From Bacillus sp. DTU_2020_1000418_1_SI_GHA_SEK_038 (lineage in GTDB: Bacteria > Bacillota > Bacilli > Bacillales > Cytobacillaceae): a stretch of DNA of 64,000 nucleotides. Where the stretch lies: positions 2,418,001 through 2,482,000 of the forward strand of contig NZ_CP135435.1 of the NCBI RefSeq assembly GCF_032341175.1, given 5' to 3'. Of this stretch, positions 17,392 through 24,713 are shown piece after piece. Position 1 is the first letter of the stretch, and each line of letters begins with the position of its first letter. A program made the position numbers and the translations under genes. The notes under the pieces were generated by a model. The model was not told the DNA's origin. It searched no databases and saw only the letters and a list, made by a program, of their open reading frames with translations.

Positions 17392-18133
17392 CAAATAAAC
17401 TTCTATATTTTGAAGGCGTGAAGCCTTCACTTTTTCTGAATATAGTGGCAAAGTAACCAGCACTTGTAAAACCCATTTGGTGCGCAATAACCTCTATGGG
17501 CAAGGAAGTCATTTTTAATAATGATTTCGATTGTTCAACCCTAAATGCGGTCAAATATTCAACAAAAGTAACTCCCATTTCCTCTTTGAATAACCTGCTG
17601 AAATGGGAAGGGCTTAAATAGACAGAATCAGCTACAGTATTTAAAGTAATTGGCTCTTTAAAATGTTGTTGAATAAATTGGATTGATGATTCGATTGGAT
17701 TTGCAAGATCAGGATTAGAAGGTGCTTCGTTTTTGTGAATAAAATAATTAGCTTCTGTAGAAAGACTTTGAATACTAATTCTCTCGAATATCTGCTTCAA
17801 CTCACTTCTTAACACCGGTTTTAATAAATAAGCAGAAAATCCAAGATTTATGGCTTTTTGCACATTTTCAAATATTTTTAACTGAGACAGAATAATGACG
17901 GATATTCCTGGTTCCAATTGTTTTGCTTTCTCTCCAAACTCCAAACCATTTTGATCGGGCAATGAAATTTCTACTATAAGGATGGATGGTTTTAGCTGTT
18001 TTAACATGAGTATCCCTTTTTCATATGTGTCTGCTTCATGTACAGTAAAATAATTATATTCGCTAGTTTGAATAAACTCTCGAAGGGAATAACGGCTTTC
18101 CCATTCATCATCTACAATTAATAAATTTGGCAA
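17381..18133 (-). CDS. Orphan AraC-type response regulator with Glu in place of the phospho-acceptor Asp
   Basis: 250 residues. An N-terminal receiver domain has the acidic pair at D8/D9 and the conserved Lys in YLLKPV near 105. The residue aligned with the phosphorylated Asp is Glu55, in LIVEISLPDQNG (codon GAA). A C-terminal AraC/XylS domain with two HTH motifs follows: TLNTVADSVYLSPSHFSRLF near 167-186 and EVIAHQMGFTSAGYFATIFR near 214-233. No histidine kinase is nearby. Glu at this site often mimics phosphorylation, so constitutive or phosphorylation-independent activity is likely. It probably activates the flanking hydroxylase and ligase genes. TTG start with GGGGGAGGGTGGGCA upstream. 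Confidence 0.85.
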   Translation of the reverse strand: MPNLLIVDDEWESRYSLREFIQTSEYNYFTVHEADTYEKGILMLKQLKPSILIVEISLPDQNGLEFGEKAKQLEPGISVIILSQLKIFENVQKAINLGFSAYLLKPVLRSELKQIFERISIQSLSTEANYFIHKNEAPSNPDLANPIESSIQFIQQHFKEPITLNTVADSVYLSPSHFSRLFKEEMGVTFVEYLTAFRVEQSKSLLKMTSLPIEVIAHQMGFTSAGYFATIFRKSEGFTPSKYRSLFEKG

Positions 18134-18189
18134 TGCCCACCCTCCCCCAACAATGCAAAGTTTTAAAATTTTGCTCCAATGATAAAATT

Positions 18190-19713
18190 TTAAAACTGAA
18201 TGGAATTTATTTTATTGCGCAGGATTTTTCCTCCCGCTGTTTTTGGAAATGAAGATTGAAAAATGTATTTTCTCGGTCTTTTATAATTTGATAGTTTAGG
18301 ATGCCTTTTACAAAATAGGTCTAATTCATTCGCTGTTAAAGAAGTATCATTTGGAACAATATAAGCCGCCAATACATTGCCCCATCTTTCATCTGGTTCG
18401 CCTGTCACTACTACTTCCTGAACTTTTGGATGTTCTAATAATACCGATTCTACCTCAAGCGGATAAATTTTTTCTCCCGCATAAATGATCATTTCATCCA
18501 TTCGGCCAACCACAAACAGATCTCCATCATTATCTACATAGCCTAAGTCGCCAGTATAATACCAATTTTCTTTTACACTTCTTTTTGTTGATTCGGGTTT
18601 ATTCCAATATCCTTTAAAAGATTCTGGTGAACCGATATGTACAATAATTTCTCCTATCTCCCCTTTTGGGACAGTGTCATTTGGTGATTTCGTGCGATTT
18701 ACATCTGGATCTATAATTCTAATATTTTGATGGATGCCAGGCTTACCTACAGAACCGGGTTTCTCTATTACACGATCACAAAATGTAAAGGTATAGTTTT
18801 CCGTACTTCCATAGTGGTTGACAAAATATTTGGGACGAAAAACTTGCTGGCATAAATGAATTAATTTAGGCGACATCGGAGCACCTGCATAAACGATCGA
18901 ATGAAGATCATCAAAATGAACTCTTTTAGTTTCAAGCAGGGCAGCAATATCATGGAACATATTTGGAAGCAAATATAAGACATTTATTTTCTCTTGTTCT
19001 ATTAATTGAACAGCATCAAATGGGTCATAGTCTCGTAAAATAACAAAAGTGCCATTTAACATCATCATACTAATAAGAGATCTTAAGCCCATAGTATGAT
19101 TGAGGGACATGACGCCAAGTGTAATATCATGCCACTGATAATGACATTGAAAGATATGAGCAAATGAAGCAGAATACTCATTTTGATGGGAACGTGGAAC
19201 ACCCTTAGGATTGCCAGAAGTTCCGGATGTATATAGAATGACAGATAAATCATCCTCTTTGACTTGATTTGGTGTAAAATCTCCTACTGGCTGCCTTATC
19301 AGGTCATGATAATTGATATCGCCTCCATTTCCATCGATATTAATAAGAAGGGGGCGTTCAGTAAAATTATTTTTATTAATTAAATTTTCTGTTACTTTTC
19401 CATAGATGACAAATCTCGCCTCTAAATCATTTAAACAATAATGAACAATCTCTTGAGACTGTCTAATATTGATCGGGGCAAAAATAGCCCCTAATTTTTG
19501 TATTGCCCAGAATAGAACAACTGCTTCTATTCGATTTTTTAAGAGCACAGCCACTCGGTCACTTTTTTTCATGCCAAGACTGTGTAAGGAAAAGGCAACA
19601 GCATCAACCTCTCTAGCAAGCTCCAAGTATGTATACCTTTTATTTCCATCCACAACTGCAATTTTATTAGGGTGTCTTTCAACAGAATAATTAAAAACCT
19701 TGCATAAATCCAA
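18190..19713 (-). CDS. Second class I adenylate-forming acyl-CoA ligase
   Basis: 507 residues, paralogue of the ligase at 10057-11613: the same N-terminal layout and matching motifs, VILYTSGTSGNPKGVPR near 158, FVNHYGSTENYTFTFCD near 290, WYYTGDLGYVDNDGDLFVVG near 385, and the C-terminal catalytic Lys in FPKTAGGKILRNKI. It begins with a TTG after GGGAGGGGATC. It is followed by the response regulator on the same strand (gap 56 bases), so ligase and regulator are probably cotranscribed. Two related ligases suggest two similar substrates, or successive CoA activations in one pathway. Confidence 0.87.
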   Translation of the reverse strand: MDLCKVFNYSVERHPNKIAVVDGNKRYTYLELAREVDAVAFSLHSLGMKKSDRVAVLLKNRIEAVVLFWAIQKLGAIFAPINIRQSQEIVHYCLNDLEARFVIYGKVTENLINKNNFTERPLLINIDGNGGDINYHDLIRQPVGDFTPNQVKEDDLSVILYTSGTSGNPKGVPRSHQNEYSASFAHIFQCHYQWHDITLGVMSLNHTMGLRSLISMMMLNGTFVILRDYDPFDAVQLIEQEKINVLYLLPNMFHDIAALLETKRVHFDDLHSIVYAGAPMSPKLIHLCQQVFRPKYFVNHYGSTENYTFTFCDRVIEKPGSVGKPGIHQNIRIIDPDVNRTKSPNDTVPKGEIGEIIVHIGSPESFKGYWNKPESTKRSVKENWYYTGDLGYVDNDGDLFVVGRMDEMIIYAGEKIYPLEVESVLLEHPKVQEVVVTGEPDERWGNVLAAYIVPNDTSLTANELDLFCKRHPKLSNYKRPRKYIFQSSFPKTAGGKILRNKINSIQF

Positions 19714-19801
19714 AAAGATCCCCTCCCTCTAACTAAAAAAGAGACGATTCTTCTGCCTCCTTAAGAAAGCTAGAAAACCATCCCTATGCTTGTCTACAAT
19801 A

Positions 19802-19810
19802 ATTATAACA
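19802..19810 (-). promoter_or_regulatory. Extended -10 promoter of the second ligase gene
   Basis: Minus-strand TTGTTATAAT contains a perfect TATAAT preceded by TG one base upstream. The leader to the TTG start is about 85 bases. Confidence 0.45.
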
Positions 19811-19819
19811 AATCTTCTA

Positions 19820-19965
19820 AAAAAACAGTAAATATTTTATAATCATCAAATAATACGCTTAAAGCTTTTTCATTATTAATATGATCTAATGCCTCTACTA
19901 TTAACAGAGCAACATAATGATTTACATCAAAATTATTTCCGTTCAAATCCTTCGTGTTAAAAGAA
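19820..19965 (-). pseudogene. Fragment resembling the C-terminus of PRPP synthetase
   Basis: The minus-strand translation contains IVEALDHINNEKALSVLFD. Compared with [19 protein letters not shown] at the end of the prs product in this window, about 13 of 20 positions match including the preceding Leu, and the codons are similar too. No start codon or ribosome binding site serves the frame, and it runs on past the normal prs stop. It overlaps the end of the 60-residue open frame at 19970 in another frame, so the two may be parts of one broken gene. Confidence 0.45.
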
Positions 19966-19969
19966 GCAA

Positions 19970-20152
19970 TTATCTTATTAAAATAAAATGCTTATTCAAT
20001 TCCGCTTCTGTAATAACAATCCTCCGAGTTAAATCTTCGGTTCGCAGTACAAATTCCTTTACACCGATAAACTCTGATTCGGCCACCAAGTAGAATTTTG
20101 TTCCTCTTTTGTAGCCTTTGAATTCATTTTTCAACCTATAATTCTTCATCAT
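19970..20152 (-). CDS. Small hypothetical protein, 60 residues
   Basis: Not recognised. A basic protein that begins MMKNYRLKNEFKGYKRGTKF, with alternating beta-strand-like segments and ending IVITEAELNKHFILIR. There is AGGGGT upstream of the first of two ATG codons. The composition and the weak ribosome binding site suggest a real but short gene. The prs-like fragment starts at its stop codon in a shifted frame, so this could be the intact N-terminal part of a broken longer gene. Confidence 0.5.
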   Translation of the reverse strand: MMKNYRLKNEFKGYKRGTKFYLVAESEFIGVKEFVLRTEDLTRRIVITEAELNKHFILIR

Positions 20153-20490
20153 TAAACCCCTGGTATCAATTTAATTCTTAATATTAGCCTCTCAAAAATA
20201 CTCTAAATATCAATTTTTAGCAATAGAATTCATTACCTAAAAATGACAATCACTTCACAATCCTTCGATTTCTATGACCTACTTTCAAATAAAAATGCTT
20301 CGATTTTAACCAGACCGTTACTTATTACTATATTGAATTAACCCGCTCCGTTCGTAAAATATGTTCAATATGTGCAACTAAGTCAGCATCAGTTGGTGGC
20401 TTAAATAATTTTAACGTGAATTATAAGCTGTTGGATCTTTTACAGTGAATTATATAAGATTAAACATGGGAAGCCTAGAATAGGCTGTAA
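20153..20490. other. Gene-poor stretch with a vestigial coding fragment
   Basis: No complete gene. On the minus strand at about 20335-20410 an isolated frame reads LFKPPTDADLVAHIEHILRT and ends a few codons later. It lacks a start and looks like the tail of a lost gene that I cannot name. Confidence 0.3.
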
Positions 20491-20526
20491 ACAAAGAAAA
20501 ACCAGCTAACACATTGTCAACTGGTT
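20491..20526 (-). terminator. Terminator of the 47-residue gene
   Basis: AACCAG/CTGGTT arms (20500-20505, 20521-20526) followed on the minus strand by TTTTTCTTTG. A short stem, so only moderate confidence. Confidence 0.5.
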
Positions 20527-20535
20527 CGTAATCCA

Positions 20536-20679
20536 TTACTTTAAATCAACTTTAGGATTAGTATTAAATTTTCCATTTTTATTTTCCTTTTCGTGACCGT
20601 GAACTTGATCCCCACCATCACCTTTTTCCTTAACAATTTTTCCGCCTAAACTAACGTTTTGATAGTCCTTTTCTGTCAT
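20536..20679 (-). CDS. Small hydrophilic hypothetical protein, 47 residues
   Basis: Begins MTEKDYQNVSLGGKIVKEKG and continues with a Gly/His/Asn/Lys-rich tail ending NTNPKVDLK. GGAGGTGAATATT gives a textbook ribosome binding site before the ATG, and a small terminator follows, so this is very probably a real gene. Highly charged and apparently disordered, reminiscent in composition of small Bacillus spore or stress proteins, but I cannot assign a family. Confidence 0.6.
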   Translation of the reverse strand: MTEKDYQNVSLGGKIVKEKGDGGDQVHGHEKENKNGKFNTNPKVDLK

Positions 20680-20991
20680 AATATTCACCTCCAATTATTA
20701 AAATGTCCATTAGCAATGGGAATTATAGAAAAAAGACAACCTTTGACGGCTGCCTGAAAATGGAGTTTATTATTGAATTTCTTTAACTAGCTTTCTACGC
20801 CTTTAGAAGGGGCAATAACTTTATAGGTATATTTAATGCCTTCTCTTTTAAAAATTGCTCTAACCTTTGATAATACTTCCATTGAAAAATATATTTTGTT
20901 CCATTTTCAATGCAAAAAGAGACAAGGCTTTATGCCCTGTATTCTTGTGATAATAATTTAATTATTTGTGTGCTTAAAGTAGAAAAATTTG

Positions 20992-21418
20992 TACTCTTCA
21001 CTGCAGTTGTTTCCACTTTTCCATTGATTCCTATAAAAAATTTTTACTCTTCCCTGCAGTTGTTTCCATTTTTCCATAGATTTCTATAAAATTTGTACTC
21101 TTCCCTGCGGTTGTTTCCACTTTTCCATTGATTCCTATAAAAATTTGTACTCTTCCCTGCAGTTGTTTCCACTTTTCCATTGATTTCTATAAAAGTTTGT
21201 ACTCTTCCCTGCAGTTGTTTCCATTTTTCCATAGATTTCTATAAAAATTTGTACTCTTCCCTGCGGTTGTTTCCACTTTTCCATTGATTCCTATAAAAGT
21301 TTGTACTCTTCCCTGCAGTTGTTTCCATTTTTCCATAGCTTTCTATAAAAGTTTGTACTCTTCCCTGCAGTTGTTTCCACTTTTCCATTGATTCCTATAA
21401 AAATTTGTACTCTTCCCT
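20992..21418. repeat. 52-bp minisatellite, eight units plus a partial ninth
   Basis: The marker TACTCTTC recurs at 20992, 21045, 21096, 21148, 21200, 21252, 21304, 21356 and 21408. The spacings are 53, 51 and then 52 bases. Two unit types occur: A with TTCCACTTTTCCATTGATT and B with TTCCATTTTTCCATAGATTT, in the order A B A A B A B A. A 52-base period is not a multiple of three, so the open frame through it (21044-21232, minus) is a by-product. It lies between the 47-residue gene and a GNAT pseudogene. Confidence 0.9.
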
Positions 21419-21519
21419 AAATCTTTCTGAGGAAACAGATTGTCAGAGTAAGAGTTATATAATTGCATGAATATTTTTCCAATTTAAACTTCACCAGTTG
21501 CAATAGTATGGAGAGAGAG

Positions 21520-21560
21520 CCTAAATATACAAGAAGTGCATAAAACCTTGTATATTCAGG
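21520..21560. terminator. Hairpin downstream of the GNAT pseudogene
   Basis: AATATACAAG and CTTGTATATT arms, extended by CCT/AGG with one mismatch (21520-21533 with 21547-21560). T-rich on the plus-strand side. Confidence 0.5.
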
Positions 21561-21612
21561 TTCTTTAATTTTATTCCTTATTGTGTTAGAGCACCCGATA
21601 GTTCAATAACAC

Positions 21613-22115
21613 TTATAAATACATAATCATAAAGTCTACATCAAAATAAATATTATTTTTCAGCCTTAAACCTTTTTTCTCTGTACCAAAAACTTCAAAT
21701 CCCAATGAGGTATAAAGTTTTTTTGCTGATTCATTTGTTGAAACAACCGCTAAATATACCTGTTCCAACCCTTCTATATTTTTTGCTTTCTCTATTGCTT
21801 CTCCCATTAAAGCCTTCCCAATTCCTAAACCTCTTATGGAATCAGAAACATACATTGCTCCAATATGTGCCCTATGGCTTAGTTTATAAAACTTTTCTTT
21901 ATATAAAGTAATGATTCCAACCAGTTCTCCCTTCTCAAAAGCTCCGTAAGTAAAAGAGTCGTTCGATTGAAACTCGTTTTGATATTTTTCAATAGAAAAG
22001 TCTCTTTCTTCTTCATAACTGGAAGCGAATGCTTCTGGAGTATTTTTTAAAGATTCAGTCTAATTCTCCGATACTTTTCTGCATCTTCTAATGAATTTAA
22101 AATTCTAATTTCCAC
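21613..22115 (-). pseudogene. GNAT N-acetyltransferase with a frameshift
   Basis: Starting at GTG 22115, after GGGGAAGAATA, the frame reads VEIRILNSLEDAEKYRRIRL and stops soon after. The next frame continues at once with ESLKNTPEAFASSYEEERDF and on through the acetyl-CoA loop SDSIRGLGIGKALMGEAIEK to the normal C-terminus. One missing base near 22055-22060 explains both. The intact protein would be about 167 residues, normal for the family. It is a recent pseudogene or a sequencing error. Confidence 0.8.
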
Positions 22116-22319
22116 TATTCTTCCCCTTTAAGCACTTAATCTATATGTTTCATTATAAAATAAAGCTTTTACTTGTTGTTAAGTTTAACTGTCCCTTTAG
22201 TTTAACAAGAAAAAGAGCAGCAATGGAACCCTTTGCAAAACATAAGCATCCGTTAATTTAAGTACATTTCTTGACAAACTATAAAAATGTAAAGTAACAA
22301 AGAGCCGTTCTTTCATTAC

Positions 22320-22757
22320 TTATATGATTTCCTCAGCCAACTCCAAAATAATTCCCTCTGGACCACGAACGTAGCATAATTTATAACTTTCTTCATATTG
22401 CTGTATCTCACTAAAGATTTCTGTACCCTTCTTTTTCAATTTGGCAACAACAGCTTCAATATCTTCAACAGAAAATGCAATATGTCGGATACCCAGTGTA
22501 TTTGCAAAGGGTTGCTGAATATCTTTTTCATCTGAAGGCTTATAAAATTTGATTAGCTCTATCCATGTCTGACCGTCTGGCGTTCCCAATCCTACACAAG
22601 CTACTTTAACGTCATTAAGCCCAACTGCATATCCCATCAACTCTCCTTCCATTTCCCATTCCCCTTTTACCTCAAGTCCAAAATCGAGAAAAAACTCTTT
22701 AGCGGCAGAGAGATCATTTACGATTACACCCACATGATCTATTCTTTGGATCTTCAA
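22320..22757 (-). CDS. VOC family protein (glyoxalase / methylmalonyl-CoA epimerase-like)
   Basis: 145 residues, two vicinal-oxygen-chelate modules. RIDHVGVIVNDLSAAKEFF at the N-terminus and GIRHIAFSVEDIEAVVAKL near 89 carry the metal-ligand His of each repeat. GTPDGQTWIELIKF near 58 and YVRGPEGIILELAEE near 128 carry the matching Glu ligands. The layout resembles methylmalonyl-CoA epimerase but is common to many VOC enzymes, so the substrate is open. TTG start after AGGAGG. No operon partner is evident. Confidence 0.8.
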   Translation of the reverse strand: MKIQRIDHVGVIVNDLSAAKEFFLDFGLEVKGEWEMEGELMGYAVGLNDVKVACVGLGTPDGQTWIELIKFYKPSDEKDIQQPFANTLGIRHIAFSVEDIEAVVAKLKKKGTEIFSEIQQYEESYKLCYVRGPEGIILELAEEII

Positions 22758-22898
22758 ATTTCATATACCTCCTATGTTCCTTTTATTTTACAATTTCCTG
22801 TATTCAAATTCTAGTATTAACAAAGGGACGATTAATATAATAATAAGATACCAGCATTGCCAGTGAAGAAAAGAATCATTTCACAAATGTTATATTAA

Positions 22899-23717
22899 TT
22901 TATTTTAGGTATTTTGGAAGCTGGATTTGGATTTAGACAAATGCTTATTGTACATGGGTCTCTCTTTTTAATTCACTACTTTGACTGGAGAATCGCGAAT
23001 TTTGCATTAGGATTATTCTTATTGGTCTTGATCTTACCTGTCGCTGCCATTTTAATAAGAAATGATCCAAGTGAAAAAGGGATGTCTCCTATTGGCGGAT
23101 TTATTAAAGATGAAGATGTACAAAAAGGAGATAAAAAGGCAAAAAATTTTTCCATTTGGGAAGTCATGCGAAAGAGGCAATTTTGGTTCTTAATTTTGCC
23201 TTTTGCTTTTTGTGGTTTTACGACAACCGGCCTAATGGACACTCACCTGATCCCCTACTCCCATAATCACGGATTTTCCACCACGGTCACTAGTGCAGCA
23301 GTTAGTATTCTAGCTGCATTTAATATTATTGGAATTTTATGTTCAGGGGTTATCATCGATCATTGAAGTAGTCGAAAACTCCCCGTTTTCTTGTACTTTA
23401 CACGTGCCTTATCCATCGTTATTCTCATATATAGCCAAGACCCAGTGTTATTACTTATTTTTGCGGCCTTATTTGGATTAGTTGATTTTGCCACTGTTGC
23501 ACCTACACAATTGCTTGCTACTCAATACTTTAAACATTATTCTATTGGGTTTATTGTAGGGTGTTTATCTTTAGGGCATCAAATAGGATCAGCATTAGGA
23601 GCTTATATTCCAGGATTACTATTTAATGAGTTTGGAAACTATGATTTTGCGCTTTACCTTTCGATAATCATCTTGGTGGTGGCAGCCGTTTTAAACTTTT
23701 TACTTCCTGAATCTTAA
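22899..23717 (+). pseudogene. MFS transporter remnant: 5' end missing and one in-frame TGA
   Basis: The frame opens mid-protein (GILEAGFGFRQMLIVHGSLF) with no start signal. It runs through MFS helices and a central cytoplasmic loop (RNDPSEKGMSPIG), then meets TGA at 23364-23366 in [16 protein letters not shown]. The same frame continues with four more helices to a normal end at NFLLPES. About half the transporter is missing at the 5' side and one Trp or Arg codon has become a stop, so this is a dead gene. A terminator follows. Confidence 0.85.
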
Positions 23718-23724
23718 AGTAGAT

Positions 23725-23762
23725 GCCTGTCCAACAATGCATAAATGTTTTGTTGGACAGGC
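23725..23762 (+). terminator. Terminator after the MFS remnant
   Basis: GCCTGTCCAACAA (23725-23737) pairs with TTGTTGGACAGGC (23750-23762). Confidence 0.75.
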
Positions 23763-23805
23763 TTCAAGAATTGCAGCTGTGACCTTTTTTTAACTCAAGC
23801 CCCCA

Positions 23806-24492
23806 TTAGCTCAATATGTTTGTAGTAATAGAATCTTTTATATTAGAGTAAAATTGCTTGCCTTTCATGTACATAAAATTGGGATGATAGGTGCGAATAG
23901 TATTATTAGGCAATAATTCATGTTTCAACAATGCTATTTTCCTCGTTTCCCAACTATTAACACTATTAATCTTTAAATCTCGCCACTCAGTTTTAATGTA
24001 TTGATCATAATTTGGACCAGTAAAAAAGATAATTAAGTCTGGCTTTAGAATTTCAATCTCTTCCTTAATCACAGGGAACTTTTCTTTTTGAATATTTACT
24101 AAACTTTTGTCAGGTGCTCCCTTAGTTTTTTCCTTTCCAATCTTTATTATATTGTTCCAAACACACTCGACACTTTTATCTGGATTTAATTGTTTTATTG
24201 TATTTACGTAATCTTTCACAGTATTCCAAAACGGACCACCATATTTAAAACATTTACCGTTTCCAAAAAAGTTGGAGTATGTTACTAATAATTCATCTAT
24301 GCTTTTATTACCTAATTCTCCTTCCCATGTATTGGTTTCTTGTCCAAAAAACATAATTTTGATATCAGCATATTTATACTTGTCTTCATCATTTATATAA
24401 AGTAACAACGGATTACTTAGTTGATTTCCTTCAAGGGAAGAAACCATATCTGACCAATGTCTGCTATATAGGTTTAAAAGATTTTTATTCAT
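23806..24492 (-). CDS. Uracil-DNA glycosylase-like fold protein
   Basis: 228 residues. KIMFFGQETNTWEG near 47-60 sits where UDG-superfamily proteins have their GQDPY-type motif. PDLIIFFTGPNYDQYIK near 152 matches the central strand, and IRTYHPNFMYMK near 198 the HP-containing second motif. The canonical catalytic Asp and the complete HPSPLS are not obvious, so enzymatic activity is uncertain. No partner genes. Alternative: a stand-alone member of the poorly characterised UDG-like families used in defence or RNA processing. Confidence 0.55.
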   Translation of the reverse strand: MNKNLLNLYSRHWSDMVSSLEGNQLSNPLLLYINDEDKYKYADIKIMFFGQETNTWEGELGNKSIDELLVTYSNFFGNGKCFKYGGPFWNTVKDYVNTIKQLNPDKSVECVWNNIIKIGKEKTKGAPDKSLVNIQKEKFPVIKEEIEILKPDLIIFFTGPNYDQYIKTEWRDLKINSVNSWETRKIALLKHELLPNNTIRTYHPNFMYMKGKQFYSNIKDSITTNILS

Positions 24493-24576
24493 AACAAATC
24501 CACCTTACTAAATATACTTTATTTAATATTATCATAGAAAGTTAATTACCTTATTAAACGTCACTTGACTAAAATA

Positions 24577-24700
24577 AACTAGAGACTGAACATACTGTTA
24601 TCATGTTCAGTCTAGAAATAGACGGTTTTCTAAAAGAGATCTGTTATTCAGCAGGACAAACTACCTGAGCCACTTACACATCAAGGGCGCATATTTTTAG
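24577..24700. pseudogene. Vestigial copy of the type I toxin-antitoxin RNA region
   Basis: Shares with 7.6 kb the hairpin (GACTGAACAT/ATGTTCAGTC) followed by CTAG-AATAGACGGTT, a GAT-TGTTATT block, CCTGAG and TCAAGGG, in the same order. No toxin frame or ribosome binding site remains, and the place where it should lie is taken by the 3' end of the metallopeptidase gene. Confidence 0.55.
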
Positions 24701-24713
24701 GTTAAATGTACCC

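Noticed and set aside
21044..21232. Open frame in the minisatellite
   Set aside because: The repeat period is 52, so the frame rotates each unit; no ribosome binding site.
20992..21418. CRISPR array
   Set aside because: Units are contiguous near-identical 52-bp repeats with no unique spacers and there are no cas genes.
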